Positions 45,687-57,600 of a stretch of DNA of 64,000 bases are shown here, piece after piece. Source of the DNA: Siderastrea siderea (taxonomy: Eukaryota; Cnidaria; Anthozoa; Scleractinia; Rhizangiidae); NCBI GenBank assembly GCA_964030785.1, contig OZ034971.1:18432365-18496364 (forward strand), in the 5' to 3' direction. The number at the start of each line of letters is the position of its first letter. Position 1 is the stretch's first letter. A program made the position numbers and the translations under genes. The notes beneath the pieces are model-generated. The model saw only the letters and a program-made list of their open reading frames with translations, searched no databases and was not told where the DNA came from.

Positions 45687-45877
45687 ATTTAAAAGCGCAT
45701 TGGTATGAGCGATTGTTCTCACTTGACATTACAGCGTGCGCTAAAAAGGGACTATTTAAAACGGAAAAACTGATTTTTCAGTCGTCAGTTGATATACAGT
45801 TATCACGAGAGTTTATTGTGGCCGCTTCTCGGTCTTAGTCTAGGCATTGTTGTCTTCATGTACATCACCAATGCTTT
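45687..45877 (+). promoter_or_regulatory. possible promoter and 5' non-coding exon of the first LicD-type gene
   Basis: TATA-like words tatttaaaag (45687) and ctatttaaaa (45748) precede a stretch that ends in a donor-like gtaagtg at 45878. If spliced to the acceptor before 46372 it would form a leader with a short upstream open frame. Tentative. Confidence 0.3.
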
Positions 45878-46118
45878 GTAAGTGTTTCGTTTGATACTTG
45901 TATTCATCGTTGTGTATTTTAGTTATTTTCGCCTTTTTTACGCTCGTAATTTTGGTTTTCTGTCTTTTCAGTTGAATCGCTAAAAACTCTTTAGTCGCTA
46001 CTATCGCTTCATTGCTTCATCGGTACTGAGTAGCTACATTCGGTTCAATCGTTTAACTTGTCCAGCATCGTCACCACGCTTCAGGTTCACTTGTGTTGTA
46101 TACACAACTGAGCAATCA

Positions 46119-46325
46119 TTCACCTCATTGGTGGATATGTTGTAGTTCAATTTTGTCTTTGGTTTAATTTTTATTTTCTTTTGTTTCATTTTCATTATCA
46201 TATGTTAACACAAAAAAGAACAAAGAAAAATAAACATTGAACCAAGGATAAAATTGAACTACAACAGATATTTACCTCTCCGCTTCGCTACTAGAAAAAT
46301 ATCCACCTCTATTCACCTCCCCTGT
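46119..46325. repeat. MITE with inverted ends
   Basis: ttgtagttcaattttgtctt at left matches inverted aaggataaaattgaactaca at right. Outer ends carry cacctc / gaggtg. It lies in the presumed leader intron of the first LicD-type gene. Confidence 0.7.
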
Positions 46326-46397
46326 AGTGAATAATTGGTAAATATTCAGTACACTTTTGTTTTTTCTCTAGGTTGCCTGCTAGGGAAGCCATACCTG

Positions 46398-47117
46398 ATG
46401 ACGTTTATTAAGTTACAAAAGAGGAGACTATATTCGTGGATACAGTATCACCACAAAGCAGCCCTTGCTTTCGTGTTGTTTGTCGCCATTGTGGTGTTTC
46501 TAGAAATAAACGTAATAACTCCAGGGCGTTACACTGGAAATAAGCCTTGGGGCCCATCGCCAAAATGCCAGAATTCTGAACAAGAAATAGACAGCCTTGT
46601 GCAACTGACTTACAAAGTGCACGCCATCTTGGAACACATGGGAATTGATTGCTGGTTGATGTATGGTTCGATCTGGGGACCACTACGAGGTATCGAAGGT
46701 CCCCTCCCATGGGATGACGATGTTGATCTTGCGATAAATGGTGACGGTCCGTTCAGCCAAATGACATTTGAAGAATTCAAAGCTACGTTTACTGTTCTTG
46801 GACTTTCTGTAGAAAGCAGACTTTGGCAGAGCTCACTGGTTGTTATCTCTGAAGATGACCGCTGGCCAACTCTAGATTTGTTCGTTTTTTACAATTATAA
46901 TGGAATAATGAAACGGCCTGGTATTGAGTCATGGCTAATGCCAATCAACTACAGACTATATCACACGTTTCCTTCAAGTTTAGTGGAGCAGCCGCTGCCT
47001 AAAGTGAAGTTCGGGTTTTTCAATATTTCGGTTCCAAGGGAAGGAATTGAAATTATGAAACATTTGTATCCTTATAACTGGTGGAAAGTGGTAAAACCGA
47101 AAGGTTGCGATAATTAG
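46398..47117 (+). CDS. LicD/fukutin-type transferase, copy 1
   Basis: 239 residues. Residues 1-19 are basic and cytosolic; 20-40 form one membrane segment (AALAFVLFVAIVVFLEINVI), so this is a type II membrane protein, probably of the Golgi. The lumenal part carries WLMYGSIWG (86-94) and PWDDDVDLAI (104-113), the signature of LicD-type nucleotidyltransferase-fold enzymes; the Asp cluster binds metal. Known members (bacterial LicD, animal FKTN/FKRP) transfer phosphocholine or ribitol-phosphate to glycans; the substrate here is unknown. It is shorter than FKRP and lacks the stem domain. The start chosen is the first ATG in frame after an acceptor (ttctctag, ending at 46371). The C-terminus ends WWKVVKPKGCDN. 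A close paralogue lies at 54004-54678 in the same orientation. Confidence 0.85.
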   Translation: MTFIKLQKRRLYSWIQYHHKAALAFVLFVAIVVFLEINVITPGRYTGNKPWGPSPKCQNSEQEIDSLVQLTYKVHAILEHMGIDCWLMYGSIWGPLRGIEGPLPWDDDVDLAINGDGPFSQMTFEEFKATFTVLGLSVESRLWQSSLVVISEDDRWPTLDLFVFYNYNGIMKRPGIESWLMPINYRLYHTFPSSLVEQPLPKVKFGFFNISVPREGIEIMKHLYPYNWWKVVKPKGCDN

Positions 47118-47215
47118 CTACCATATTAGTTTTAATTACGTAGTCTGTTCCCAAGTACTACCCCCTCAGGCTCTTTAGGCTGGTGCCGCATCCCATCCCG
47201 TGTCTCGCCGTCTTT

Positions 47216-47265
47216 CGGGTCCCGGGTCCCGGGTCCCGGGTCCCGGGTCCCGGGTCCCGGGTCTC
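47216..47265. repeat. (GGGTCCC)n minisatellite
   Basis: Seven-base cccgggt units repeated about six times, 100 bp after the LicD-type copy 1 stop. Confidence 0.95.
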
Positions 47266-49700
47266 GCTGCTCAATCACCCACGGAAGTCCACAGCGGAAA
47301 CTTGATTTTTGGATTGTGTGATGAAAGTCTATTGTCAGCTTTTGCTAATAAACCGGAACTTTTGAGCAGCAAAACATTTTTTAAGTATTTGTCTAAAATA
47401 TATACTACGCTTTCTATTTAGTCCACAGGTTTTTTTTTTAATCCATAATTACAATTTGCTTCAGGTTTGAAGATTATTTATCAGCCTAAAAATTATTTTC
47501 TAGAAAACGAAGCAAAAGCGAACTTTTCCAACTTAATTTTAAGTTGTCTTCATTTTAACCTTGAAGGAAACACGGTTAAATAGGAAACGTTAGGTTTTTC
47601 TTTTGAAAATGTTCTAATATTTCTTAACCTTGTCAATAACTTCGAAACAACTTTTTGTCCCGAAAGTTTCTCCAAAATTGTAACCTATTTGCTTGGGAAA
47701 AGAATCTTACTTATTCTTAAGAAGCACAATTTTCAACGAAACAGTTTAAATTTAATTTTGAGCATTTTTTTTTTCGAAACAAAACACATGGAAATCTGTT
47801 CTTGAGCAGTCCAGGATAGCAGCCTATTGGAACTAATTAGAAAGCTCCTTTCCCACTCCCCATGCACTGCAGCTAACGCTGTCTTGTTTTGAAGCCTCTG
47901 TATATGCCATAAAGAATGAACTTTTTCTTACAGTTTTATTGTGTGCTAAGACTGATATCATCCAGTACTATTAATAGTAAAAACGTCATATGATATTCAA
48001 ATGACTGAAATATAATAATGTGAAGTTTGTTTTAGACTGTGGCAAAGCCCATTGTGCAAAATTATAATGACTACTGAATGTTTATCAGTTTCTACTATTT
48101 CCAAGTTTTGCAAGTTTTCTTTCTCTCATGTGCACATTTATCAACCGCTCTTAAGCACATTTTCTTTAAATGTGCGACAGGCTTCATTGATAACGCTTTG
48201 GGTAACTGAGCAATAAAATGTAGATGACCTTATCAGGAACAAAAGATAAGTTGTCATGAGAAGCAATCGCAAAGACAAGAATGTTATATTTAATCACCTG
48301 GTGTCATTAATACACATGTTGACTGTTTATGTGATATCTTTTCTGGCATCCATAACAGAACACAAAGTCTTTCTAAGTTAAAGTATATCCTTAGCACTGA
48401 GTATATCACGGCAAGCACATTTCAGGTACGTTTTCCCGGGGCATTATCCGCATTTTGAAGTGGGTTTGTGAAAAGTATTTTTAAGGACCATCTTGCTCCA
48501 ATTTTCACAAAAGAAGAAGAGGAGGACTGAAGAGAAGATTCTTGTTCTTTTGGTTTAAGTTGTCACTTGTGAACAATTTTTAATATGAAGTCCCATCTGG
48601 AAAATGATTTATTCACCGCTTGTCATAAGCACTTCCTTTTCCAGAGAGTGGAACCCCTTCATAGCAGTTGTTCAAGCTATGAGCCTTTTCATAGTTAATT
48701 TGAACTTATTTCTCACCATTTCTAGTTGTAATTATTTCAGTTTTAAATTTGCAATCAAAATAACCACCTTATTTCCATTGGTCATACGTCTAACTGCGTA
48801 ACGCTGATGAAATACTATTTTTATGACGCTCAATGGTGATAACTCTTGTTTTTCTACATCTTGTATCAAAAGAGGAAAACAGTGATCTGATGTATGAATC
48901 GAAAATTGATGCCATTTCAAATCCTAGGGCAAACTGCTGGCGAATTTCGCTGTGATTTCAAAGCGATTGCATAAAATTGACGTTGCGAAATAGAAAGCGC
49001 ATGGGGTGTCAACAAAAAGGTTGTTTGATGGAACCCTTCTCTAAGGAAAACTTGACGCATAAGTATGATCCCTTTGCATGTGCTCCGCTTCCGTCTCTGC
49101 GTAACATTTCAAAATCATAATGAAACTGCCATGACACCGCAGACCCAACTGCGAGTGGTTCACACACAATCACCACAAAAGACGCTTGTGGCTCTTGAGA
49201 TAAAGTGTTGGGTATAATGGGCCCTTGGCATGAATTGCCCCGACAAAAAACAAAATCCGCCATGGTGGATGGCAAGTGACCCAGTGGGAAACAAAAGATA
49301 AAGAGACGACAGCCATTAATCCCGTTGTTTTTTGGTGTGCCACTGTGCCACTTACCATCCACCTGATCAAGTTACGTAACGGGTTATTCGAGAAAACGGC
49401 CAGGTTGTATAGTGCGTTTTTATCGGAAAATCCACATCAGGGTTGTAATCCAGGTACAAATTTTACGCTTTTTTTCATTGTCCCAAAATGGTTTATTGAA
49501 TCCACAGAGTCCACCTCTTAAAGGATTCATCATATCAGATATAAATATGGATTTCTACTTGCCGACTTTAATGAGCTCAAAGTTAGCCCTTAAGTCCTAG
49601 CGTGTGAGCATAGGCCTGCTGTAAGGAAAACAAAAATTTCGTCACTATTCCGCTTTGGAGTTTTTGTAAATTCTACTTGCAAAGGCCGTTTCTGAAACGT
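47266..49700. other. no gene recognised
   Basis: AT-rich intergenic DNA with short open frames (48604-48801, 49009-49362) lacking domains. Confidence 0.4.
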
Positions 49701-51180
49701 TCATTTCTTTACGTTGCTGAATTGCATAAGCATTTAGCTCGTGGACGGTCCTGTTGTGTGAAATGTCTAAACAAGATATCAGCATATTTTTTTACTTGTT
49801 CTATACTGTTTGTCTTTCCCTTAAAGTCTACTTGACAGAGCTCTTCATACACAGTTCCTTTGCTAAGCAAAACTTATAATTAGCAACCCCTAAGTCTTAG
49901 TCAACTGCGCCGTGTGAAGGCAACCAAGTTAGTTCTCAGAAACCTGGAGCAGCTTTGAATTAAACGGGGCCTTCCGTTTCATCTTCTTACAGTTTTTCAG
50001 TGAAAATTCAAACGTCCCTTAGCAATATATTAAAATTCGCATCTTTTCATGGCTTACCAAGGGTATTTTGTATTGAGACATTCGTTTTAAAACAATTGTA
50101 GTGAAAACATTGTTTTTTGGTTATTTTAGTCAGCTTTGAATTGAAAAATATGTCATCTAAATATGACTACTCACCGAAAGGACTGAAACGTTTCAGTGGC
50201 AAGGCAAAAATAAAAAAACACCATATAGCTTTGCTCTAAATTTTCTTCCTTAAGCGTTGCAGTTCTCGTTTGCAAAAACTCCTTTGTTGAAATTCAAATT
50301 CAGAAGTATGTCATTAATGAATCATATTTTCGATGCAAAACCTTTTGCTCAAAATGTCTCCCACGTGATACAGTGTATCGCTGTCACACTTGGACCAGTT
50401 TTACCGAGCTTCTTTCAAGTATAGTCAGTAAAATGCTAATCCATAAAAAAGTGTGTTCTTTTTGACAGAGGAGCAAAATTCGCAGTCGATTTTATGCATT
50501 TTCGTTTGACACGCGTGAGGTTATCAAAACATTTGGCTGAGCATGAGGATGTTCTTATTTTAGCCCATACATTTACTTAAATTTTGGGGTAAATCTCAGC
50601 CTCAAAGTTCTTATAAAAATGGTTCTCATAAAAAAAAGAGTGTATTAAAGTAGTTGGCAATGTTAATGATGCTACATTGATCAGTAACATGTAGTCTTCC
50701 AGTTGCGTAGTCGAAGAGAAACAGTTTTGAAGGTCAGTACGTTCATAAGCTAAAAAAAAACATTTACCAAGGCAATTCTTGAAACGTTCATTTCTTCACG
50801 TTGCTGAATTGTATAAGTATTCATTCCGTGGACGGACCTATTGGGTCAAATGTCTAAGCAAGTTAGCATACTACTCTTCCTTTCCTTAAGCCTACTTTTG
50901 AGTATAGTCAGTAAAATGCTAGTTAGTCCAAAGATGTTTTTTATTTTCGACAGCGAGGCAAACTTTCGCCAGTCGATTTTATGAAATTTCGTTTGACAGG
51001 CGTGAGGTTGGGTGTATTGTTCGGCCTAGCCTGCGCTCTTTATTAATACATTAAAATTAAAGTTTGCCCAGTTGACGATGTTAGACCATGTTAATGAAGC
51101 TACGTTGATCAATAACACAAAGTCTGCCAGTTGGGTAGTCGAAGGGAAACAGTCTTGAAGGTGGGTAAGTTCTTAGAAAA
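49700..51180. repeat. diverged segmental duplication
   Basis: Paired blocks: 49715 and 50798 (gttgctgaattgcataag-type, ggacgg), 50474 and 50955 (cagtcgattttatg, gcgtgaggtt), 50660 and 51090 (gttaatgatgctacattgat-type). All copies are in the same orientation and noticeably diverged. Confidence 0.7.
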
Positions 51181-52305
51181 AACAACAACACTTTTTTACT
51201 TGACAACAACTTGTTGGAAATTTGGAAAAAAACTTTTGGAAATTTGTCCAACTCTGCCACTGGACAAATTTCCAAAACCCTTGGACCATCTGCTTTAAAT
51301 TCTGAGCCGGTGTTTTAAATATTTCCTTTAAAAAGAGCGAAGATTTAATGTCGGTGTTTTGAAAAGAAAGGGGGGATGGAGGGAAGAAGGGATGGGGGGC
51401 GAAAACAAGTGCATCTGACAAAGGTATTTTTCGTGCTGCTCCTCCCACCATTTTGGTTCTTGCACGACGCATTAGTATCAGGAAATAGAAAAAAATAGAG
51501 GGAAGATTTCACTGCCGTAATGTAAAATTATTTCAGTGAGCACAGACAAATTAGCACTAGTCAGAATAATTTCGTTTAAAGACCAGTTGTGATACTTGTT
51601 TGTCCGTTTGCAATCCATTCTAAGGCAAAACTGAAACTTCTCTGTTTTGTACGGTTTTATTACCAATCCTGCGGACTTCCATCCTGCGTTGTTGTGATTG
51701 TGCGTAATCCATATGACCTGGTAACACAAATCCGTTTAAAGATCCTCTCATCGCCTAACTCCCCCCCCCCCCCCCCAGGTAGGTAGGTACTTTATTAAAA
51801 TACTTTGCAGCTCATAGAGCTGAATTGCGTATTCTACATTATATGATACAAATTTACAAAATTTAAAATTTAAAATTTATAATATCCGAAAATCTAATAA
51901 CAATAATAATAATAATTATAAAATTTAATAATACTAATAATTATAATTATAATATCTAAAAACTATATCGCTAATAATGATAGCATTAAAAACCTGTAGG
52001 GCGCATTGACCGGGGCTCACGCGAGGCACACGCCCTATTTTTATTTGAGACAATTCTGAAATAGCAAATTTATTTGAGACAAATAAAAACAATTTATTTG
52101 AAAAAAAAACAACAACATCAATTCAAAACAACAATTTATTGCAGACGATTCCCTATTATTTGAGACAATTCTTACGGCGGGAATGACTCAGTTGAATTGT
52201 ATTCACTGATGTATTAAAATATATAAAAGAAAGCTCTTGTTTATTAAATTGGATATACTAGCTAAGGACAGGATTCAACATTTTTCGCGGCCAAATTGAT
52301 AGAAA
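51181..52305. other. no gene recognised; simple repeats
   Basis: Includes a poly-C run at 51760-51777, a taggtaggta word after it, and an AT-rich (AATAAT)n-like tract at 51840-51970. Confidence 0.5.
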
Positions 52306-52309
52306 TTAA

Positions 52310-52709
52310 GATGGATTCCGCTCAACGTTCGAGCAATAAGTGCAAAAAATATTTACCAAAAAACTACTCATAGCACGATAACATTTTCAATGCTATTTGA
52401 AACATCTCACTTTAATTCACTTCTCCAAGTGACCCCGTGATGAAATTCTCAAGCATTCTCGAGAAACTTAATGTCAAATCTCGTAAAAATGTGCTAAGAA
52501 CGGGCGCCATTTTGTTTTGAACTGACATGAAGCATCTTTTTAATTGAAATATGGATAACTTCTAATCCAATTTTCTCTCACGGGGTCAGCCTGGGAGCAA
52601 AATTAACGATAAGTTCTTTTTTCCATTCTTAAAATATGACCGTGCTGCAAGTATTTTTTTGGTAACTTAATTTTTGCACTTATTGCTCGAACTTTGAGCG
52701 GAAATCATC
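52310..52709. mobile_element. 400-bp TTAA-flanked MITE
   Basis: Left end gatggattccgctcaacgtt and, inverted, right end gatgatttccgctcaaagtt. The similarity extends about 65 bp inwards. TTAA lies on both sides (52306-52309, 52710-52713). No coding capacity. Confidence 0.85.
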
Positions 52710-52837
52710 TTAACCTTTTAAAAATTAGCGCTCCACTTTTTTGAGGTCGCAGATAATAACGCGATTTTTTAAAATTCGTGTTAATTTCATGGAGCGTTGA
52801 TATCCTATGAAAAGAAGGTGAGTTCTGCCCTTACCCA

Positions 52838-53345
52838 AACCACAGGCGAACCATTTAAATTGTTCGAGGCAGCGTGACGTCACGTGGGCTATTTGATCTC
52901 CTACATTTAGTTCATTTTGTAACGGCTGCTTTCGGCTAGATTCAAGTGATAGGGAGAAATGCCCCCCAAACTGCTGAATTTTGCATCTTTTGATCTCAAA
53001 TGATGATATATTGTAAGCCAGATGAATAAAGTTAGCTTACCTTATGCTGTTACTGTGCTCTTTTGCGATTTCGTGGCGTTTAGGGTCGCTTGCCGCTGGC
53101 ACCACACGCTACAAAATCGCAAAAGACCACACTAAAAGCATAACGTAAGTTAACTTTATTCAGCTGGCTTCCAATATATCTGTTCAACATTTGAGATCAA
53201 AGCAAAATTCAGCATTTTATGGGGCATTTCCCCCGATCACTTGAATCCAGCCGAGAGCAGCCGTTACAAAATACAGTAAAGATCAAATAGCACACGTGAC
53301 GTCACGCTGCCTCAAACAGTTTGAATGGTCCACCTGTGCCCAAAC
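52838..53345. repeat. foldback element with about 240-bp arms
   Basis: The left arm (52845-53075) and right arm (53100-53340) are imperfect reverse complements: ggcagcgtgacgtcacgtg / cacgtgacgtcacgctgcc, taacggctgctttcggct / agccgagagcagccgtta, and gcgattt..gtggcg near the centre. Confidence 0.85.
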
Positions 53346-53682
53346 TCAAAAGAACATCTCAGCGGTCCGTCAAACCGTCAAACTGCCTGAAAGTTAACCG
53401 TTAACAGTGAAAATAGGAAAAGTTAACGTGCGTTTGTGGTGCAGATAAAGCTGGCGGTATTATTGTGCGAAGAGAATTCCTTTGTGGCTGAGCGGCATAA
53501 AAATTTTTGTCGCGCTTCCCGTCCCTGTCCTGCTTCATGCAAAAATATGAGCCACTCTGGAAACTGATCGAATTGCAGCAGCTAGCTCAACTGGATCACG
53601 CGCAGAGAAGAAAAAAAAGACTAACAAACATCCGACAGTCGTTCAGTTAAAAAGGACGCTAAAAAGGAGTGCATTTTTATCT

Positions 53683-53699
53683 GGGGGGGGGGGGGGGGG
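53683..53699. repeat. poly-G tract
   Basis: About 17 consecutive G. Confidence 0.9.
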
Positions 53700-53866
53700 A
53701 GAGGCTTAGAACCAGCTGATAGCCTTTGAGCCTATAACCGTGGGAAAGCTTATTAAAATAAATCTTACGGTATTTTGATTGAATTTGATACCTGGAAAAT
53801 TTCTTATATCTACCGATGTAATTGAGCTGAGTTCCACTCACGAAACCTTCTTCTAATCAGGGTCTG

Positions 53867-53905
53867 TTGATTGATTGATTGATTTATTGATTTATTGATT
53901 TATTT
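53867..53905. repeat. (TTGA/TTTA)n microsatellite
   Basis: ttgattgattgattgattta repeats just upstream of LicD-type copy 2. Confidence 0.9.
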
Positions 53906-54003
53906 TTTAAGTGAACGCATGCAAGACTACCAGGCAGGAGACGTTCAACGGAAGATCTTAATAAAAAGCAGAAACGAATTATTGACTGGAATACGGCGAT
54001 ATC

Positions 54004-54678
54004 ATGCAGCCCAAACAAGCTGTGCGAGCTATCGTGGTGTTGATTGTTACATTAGTGTGGCTAAAAATAAACTTTAATTCTCCAGGGCGTTACACTGGAA
54101 ACAAACCGTGGGGTCCATTACCAAAATGCAACAATTCGGAACAAGAAATAGACCGCCTTGTGCAACTAGCTTACAAAGTGCACGCCATCTTGGAACACAT
54201 GGGAATTGATTGCTGGTTGATGTATGGTTCGATATGGGGGCCACTACGAGGTATCGAGGGTCCCCTTCCATGGGATGACGATGTTGATCTTGCGATAAAT
54301 GGTGACAGTCAGTTCAGTCAAATGACATTTGAAGAATTCAAAGCTATGTTTACTGCTGCTGGACTGTCGGTGACAAGCCGAATGTGGCTTAATTCAAATG
54401 TTATCATTTCCGAGGACGGCAACCGGCCATTCCTGGATCTGTTTGTTTTTTACGATTATAACGGAATGATGAAGAGGCCTGGTATCGAGACATGGCTGAC
54501 CCCAATTCACTTTGAGCTTTATCATTGCTTTCCTTCAAGTTTAGTGAAACAACCGCTGCCCAAGGTAAAATTCGGATTTTTTAATATTTCGGTTCCAAGG
54601 AAAGGAATTGAGATTATGAAACACTTGTATCCGCACAGCTGGTGGAAAGTAGTTAAACCAGTGAATTGCGATAAGTAG
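54004..54678 (+). CDS. LicD/fukutin-type transferase, copy 2
   Basis: 224 residues. The membrane segment is near residues 6-20 (AVRAIVVLIVTLVWL). WLMYGSIWG (71-79) and PWDDDVDLAI (89-98) are identical to copy 1, as are long stretches of the flanks and of the C-terminal part (KVKFGFFNISVP, GIEIMKHLYP). Differences cluster in the middle third (around SRMWLNSNVIISEDGNRPF) and at the very ends. Inferred to be a Golgi type II glycan-modifying enzyme like its paralogue. The region before the ATG matches copy 1's N-terminal cytosolic part in another frame (RRYHAAQ), so either an upstream exon is used differently or a small indel shortened the N-terminus. The ATG at 54004 is the first in the conserved frame. 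Typical residues for activity are kept. Confidence 0.8.
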   Translation: MQPKQAVRAIVVLIVTLVWLKINFNSPGRYTGNKPWGPLPKCNNSEQEIDRLVQLAYKVHAILEHMGIDCWLMYGSIWGPLRGIEGPLPWDDDVDLAINGDSQFSQMTFEEFKAMFTAAGLSVTSRMWLNSNVIISEDGNRPFLDLFVFYDYNGMMKRPGIETWLTPIHFELYHCFPSSLVKQPLPKVKFGFFNISVPRKGIEIMKHLYPHSWWKVVKPVNCDK

Positions 54679-57600
54679 CCTATTTACGGTGCCCAGAAAT
54701 GTCATCGAAATTTTCTGCGTTTTTTAAATGTTTTGATCTATTTATTTACACAATAACAAAGTTTTCGTCACGCAAACACGATGAAATGTCTCCTTTTTGT
54801 TTGAATAAGGGATTCCGATTGCAGAAAACAAACAGGGCCGCCAGACGCTGAAAGCAACCTCCGAAAAAGCCATTTCATCATGTGTCACGTGACAAAATAC
54901 TCCACGATTCATGGGGTAATTCAGCAGCCCCTTGGCCACGGGTTTCTCAGACCGCCATTTTGAACGAGGAGAAGGCCCTGGGGACGAGGTTGCTCTGAAG
55001 ACTATATTGAAAGAGGAGTTTGTACTATCCAATTATTAGCGCTGTACAAAACCACTTGATTGATCAAATCTTAAGAGTCTAATTCTTTCAACAAATCCTT
55101 TTTTACGAGTAGGGATACTACCTTGCTTCTGATTTTGCGTTTTATTTATTTTTTAATTTTACCATCGCAAAAACTCAAAGCAATGAATGATAAGTTTACC
55201 TAAAAAGCACAATTCCAAAAATTCCAATTCATTTCTTAACACGGGTGAGAGGGAGAAAAAAGAGCGTAAACCTAAATATCAAAGGTGACAAATAAAAAAA
55301 AAAAAACAACAACAATAACCAAACCTTGTTGTTCTTTATTATTGTTTGTCTATCGTTGACCCACTTATGTTATCCAGTTCTGACGTGGCTGGGTGGCTCT
55401 GTGCGTGATTGGAGTCGTGACTGCGTCTGAGTTGTTCGGTGGCTGGACATTTCCATGACTTCACAAAAGACTCTTCCCTTGAACCTTTCCTGATTTTTGA
55501 GCTTGAACACTCCAAGGTGTGCTAGCCGACCGCTCACCTTACGCACCTTCTCCTGCATGTATTCAACCTATCCAAACGTTTTTCTCTTCTAATGGCGAGC
55601 GCACCCACCCTTGCTTTCATCCCCACCTTCTCCCCACCCCCAGTTGGTTTTACTTTCCACTTCCAATCGAGTGCAACTGTATTCTGAACTAAGAATATGT
55701 TTAATAGGAGACCACTTTTAAAGGTGCATTTGCACTGTGATGGTTAAACGCTTGCTGACATACGACCTAAGACATATTTAATATTCTAGTGTTGTACTTC
55801 ACGTAGCCCCACGCAGTTGTTTTTATGGGAGTCGCATCACCCTACTCTCCACACGACCCTAAAAAAAACTGCGTTGGAGGCTATACTTCACGTAATAATG
55901 AGCAAATTTTACGCTACTTTCTCTCGTTTGCAATAACTTGCCATCAGATCCAATTTTAGCAGCGCTCAAGTAACAGTAAAACCAAAAGCCATCAAATAAA
56001 TTCCAGTTGAGCGGTAGACAATGTAGGTGATCCGGCTGGTGGCGTTTAATTCGGGGATTCCTCTGATGCGCTGAGATGACGTAGGGCAATAATAAGTGTT
56101 TTCGCTTTTCTAAGAAAAGACTTTTACCGCTCTAATACGTTCTGTGAAGACCGCTTGCGTAACAGAAACTTCAACAAGAAATTAATTATAACTATTTCCA
56201 TTTCATTCCTCTGACAGAAATAACTTTATCCTATGCCTTATAGCCCCTTATAGACTTAAGCTAGACATTTTTTGTTGCGTGACCTAGTCGCGAGCTCGCC
56301 TCCAAATAAACATTGCTGATTCCTAGAAACCATGTTCACCTTTCCAAGAATTAGCTTTGCAGTATTGGAAATAAAGTTGTGGGAACTGAACAGTAAATTG
56401 CGGTTTCATTCGTTTCTACTCCATCTGAATTCCTCATCCGTGGCCTCGTGCTTTGATATAAAAAGGCTAATCGATAATTCGACAACAAATCAGAGTCCCC
56501 TAAACCCCTGGGGGAGGGGGACTCCTTTATCACTATTAACTAGATACTCACAAAAAGGTATGGTTTTCGAGCCGCTTTGATCTAAAGGAGGGTTAGATTT
56601 TGACCATCTTGGTCTCAAAAAGGGCGAGGTTAATTAGTGTGTTCAGATCTGGAACTGGGTATGGTTTTTAGAAGAAGATACTTATTATTATCTTCTCTTG
56701 AGAACTGTGTTTTGGATACTATCAGAACTTTAAAGCTCTTCTCAAATGCCTACACAGACTGAAGCAGTCCCCAAATAGGGATGTCGAATTTTGTGTCAGG
56801 TCAGGGTAGGGAAAGTAACATGTTTGGTCTAAAATAAGGTAAGGGTTTCAAGGAGTGTTCCGCACACACCCACCCAAATTTTAGGGGAGCAGTTCTCCCC
56901 GGGGCCCTTAACCGACCAGTCCCACATCCCATGTCTGTTGGATTCCTCATATCGAACGAACTCGCTTTGGCTTACTGTGAGTCCGGGGATGGGGGGGGGG
57001 GGTGCACTTGACCCATGTTTGGGTATAGGGGTGCCACTGAGGGTGTGAAACCCTGACCCTATTTAGGACAAAAAAGCCCTACAAAAATACTTACCCTGTG
57101 TAGGACAACACCCTCCATTTTACGTCCCTGTTTAAGGCAAATGACAACACTCCCTTGTTTTACACAATTTTAAAGTGAGATTGCTAAATACCTTCTCAGC
57201 CATATTTACCGACAACAATCATACTGAACATACCCTGTTTAGGACAGCTCGCATAAAATTACATTCCTTGTTTACAAGAAGGGCATAAAAGTATACCTTG
57301 TCCAGCAGCACCTCTTTGTATAGGTCATATAAGGGAGTATCCCCCCCCGGGGGGGGTGCAACTTGACTGAGGTCGTGATATTTACTGGTTTTAACCCCAC
57401 TTAATTTGGCCTAGGGGTAGGGACTGGGAAATTTGCTGGTACAGATTTCATCAGTTTGCTGCATTCCTTTTACAAAAGAGAACACACCCCCCTCTAGCGG
57501 GGGTGCAGTCATCTCCTTTCATAATATCCCGCAACCGCCGGGCGTCTTTAAGCTCCATCTAGCACCCCACCTCATAACTGTGATTCCAATTATATCGATT

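Noticed and set aside
54742..55032. 96-codon minus-strand open frame
   Set aside because: Contains the SSPGPSPRSKWRS translation of a dispersed repeat.
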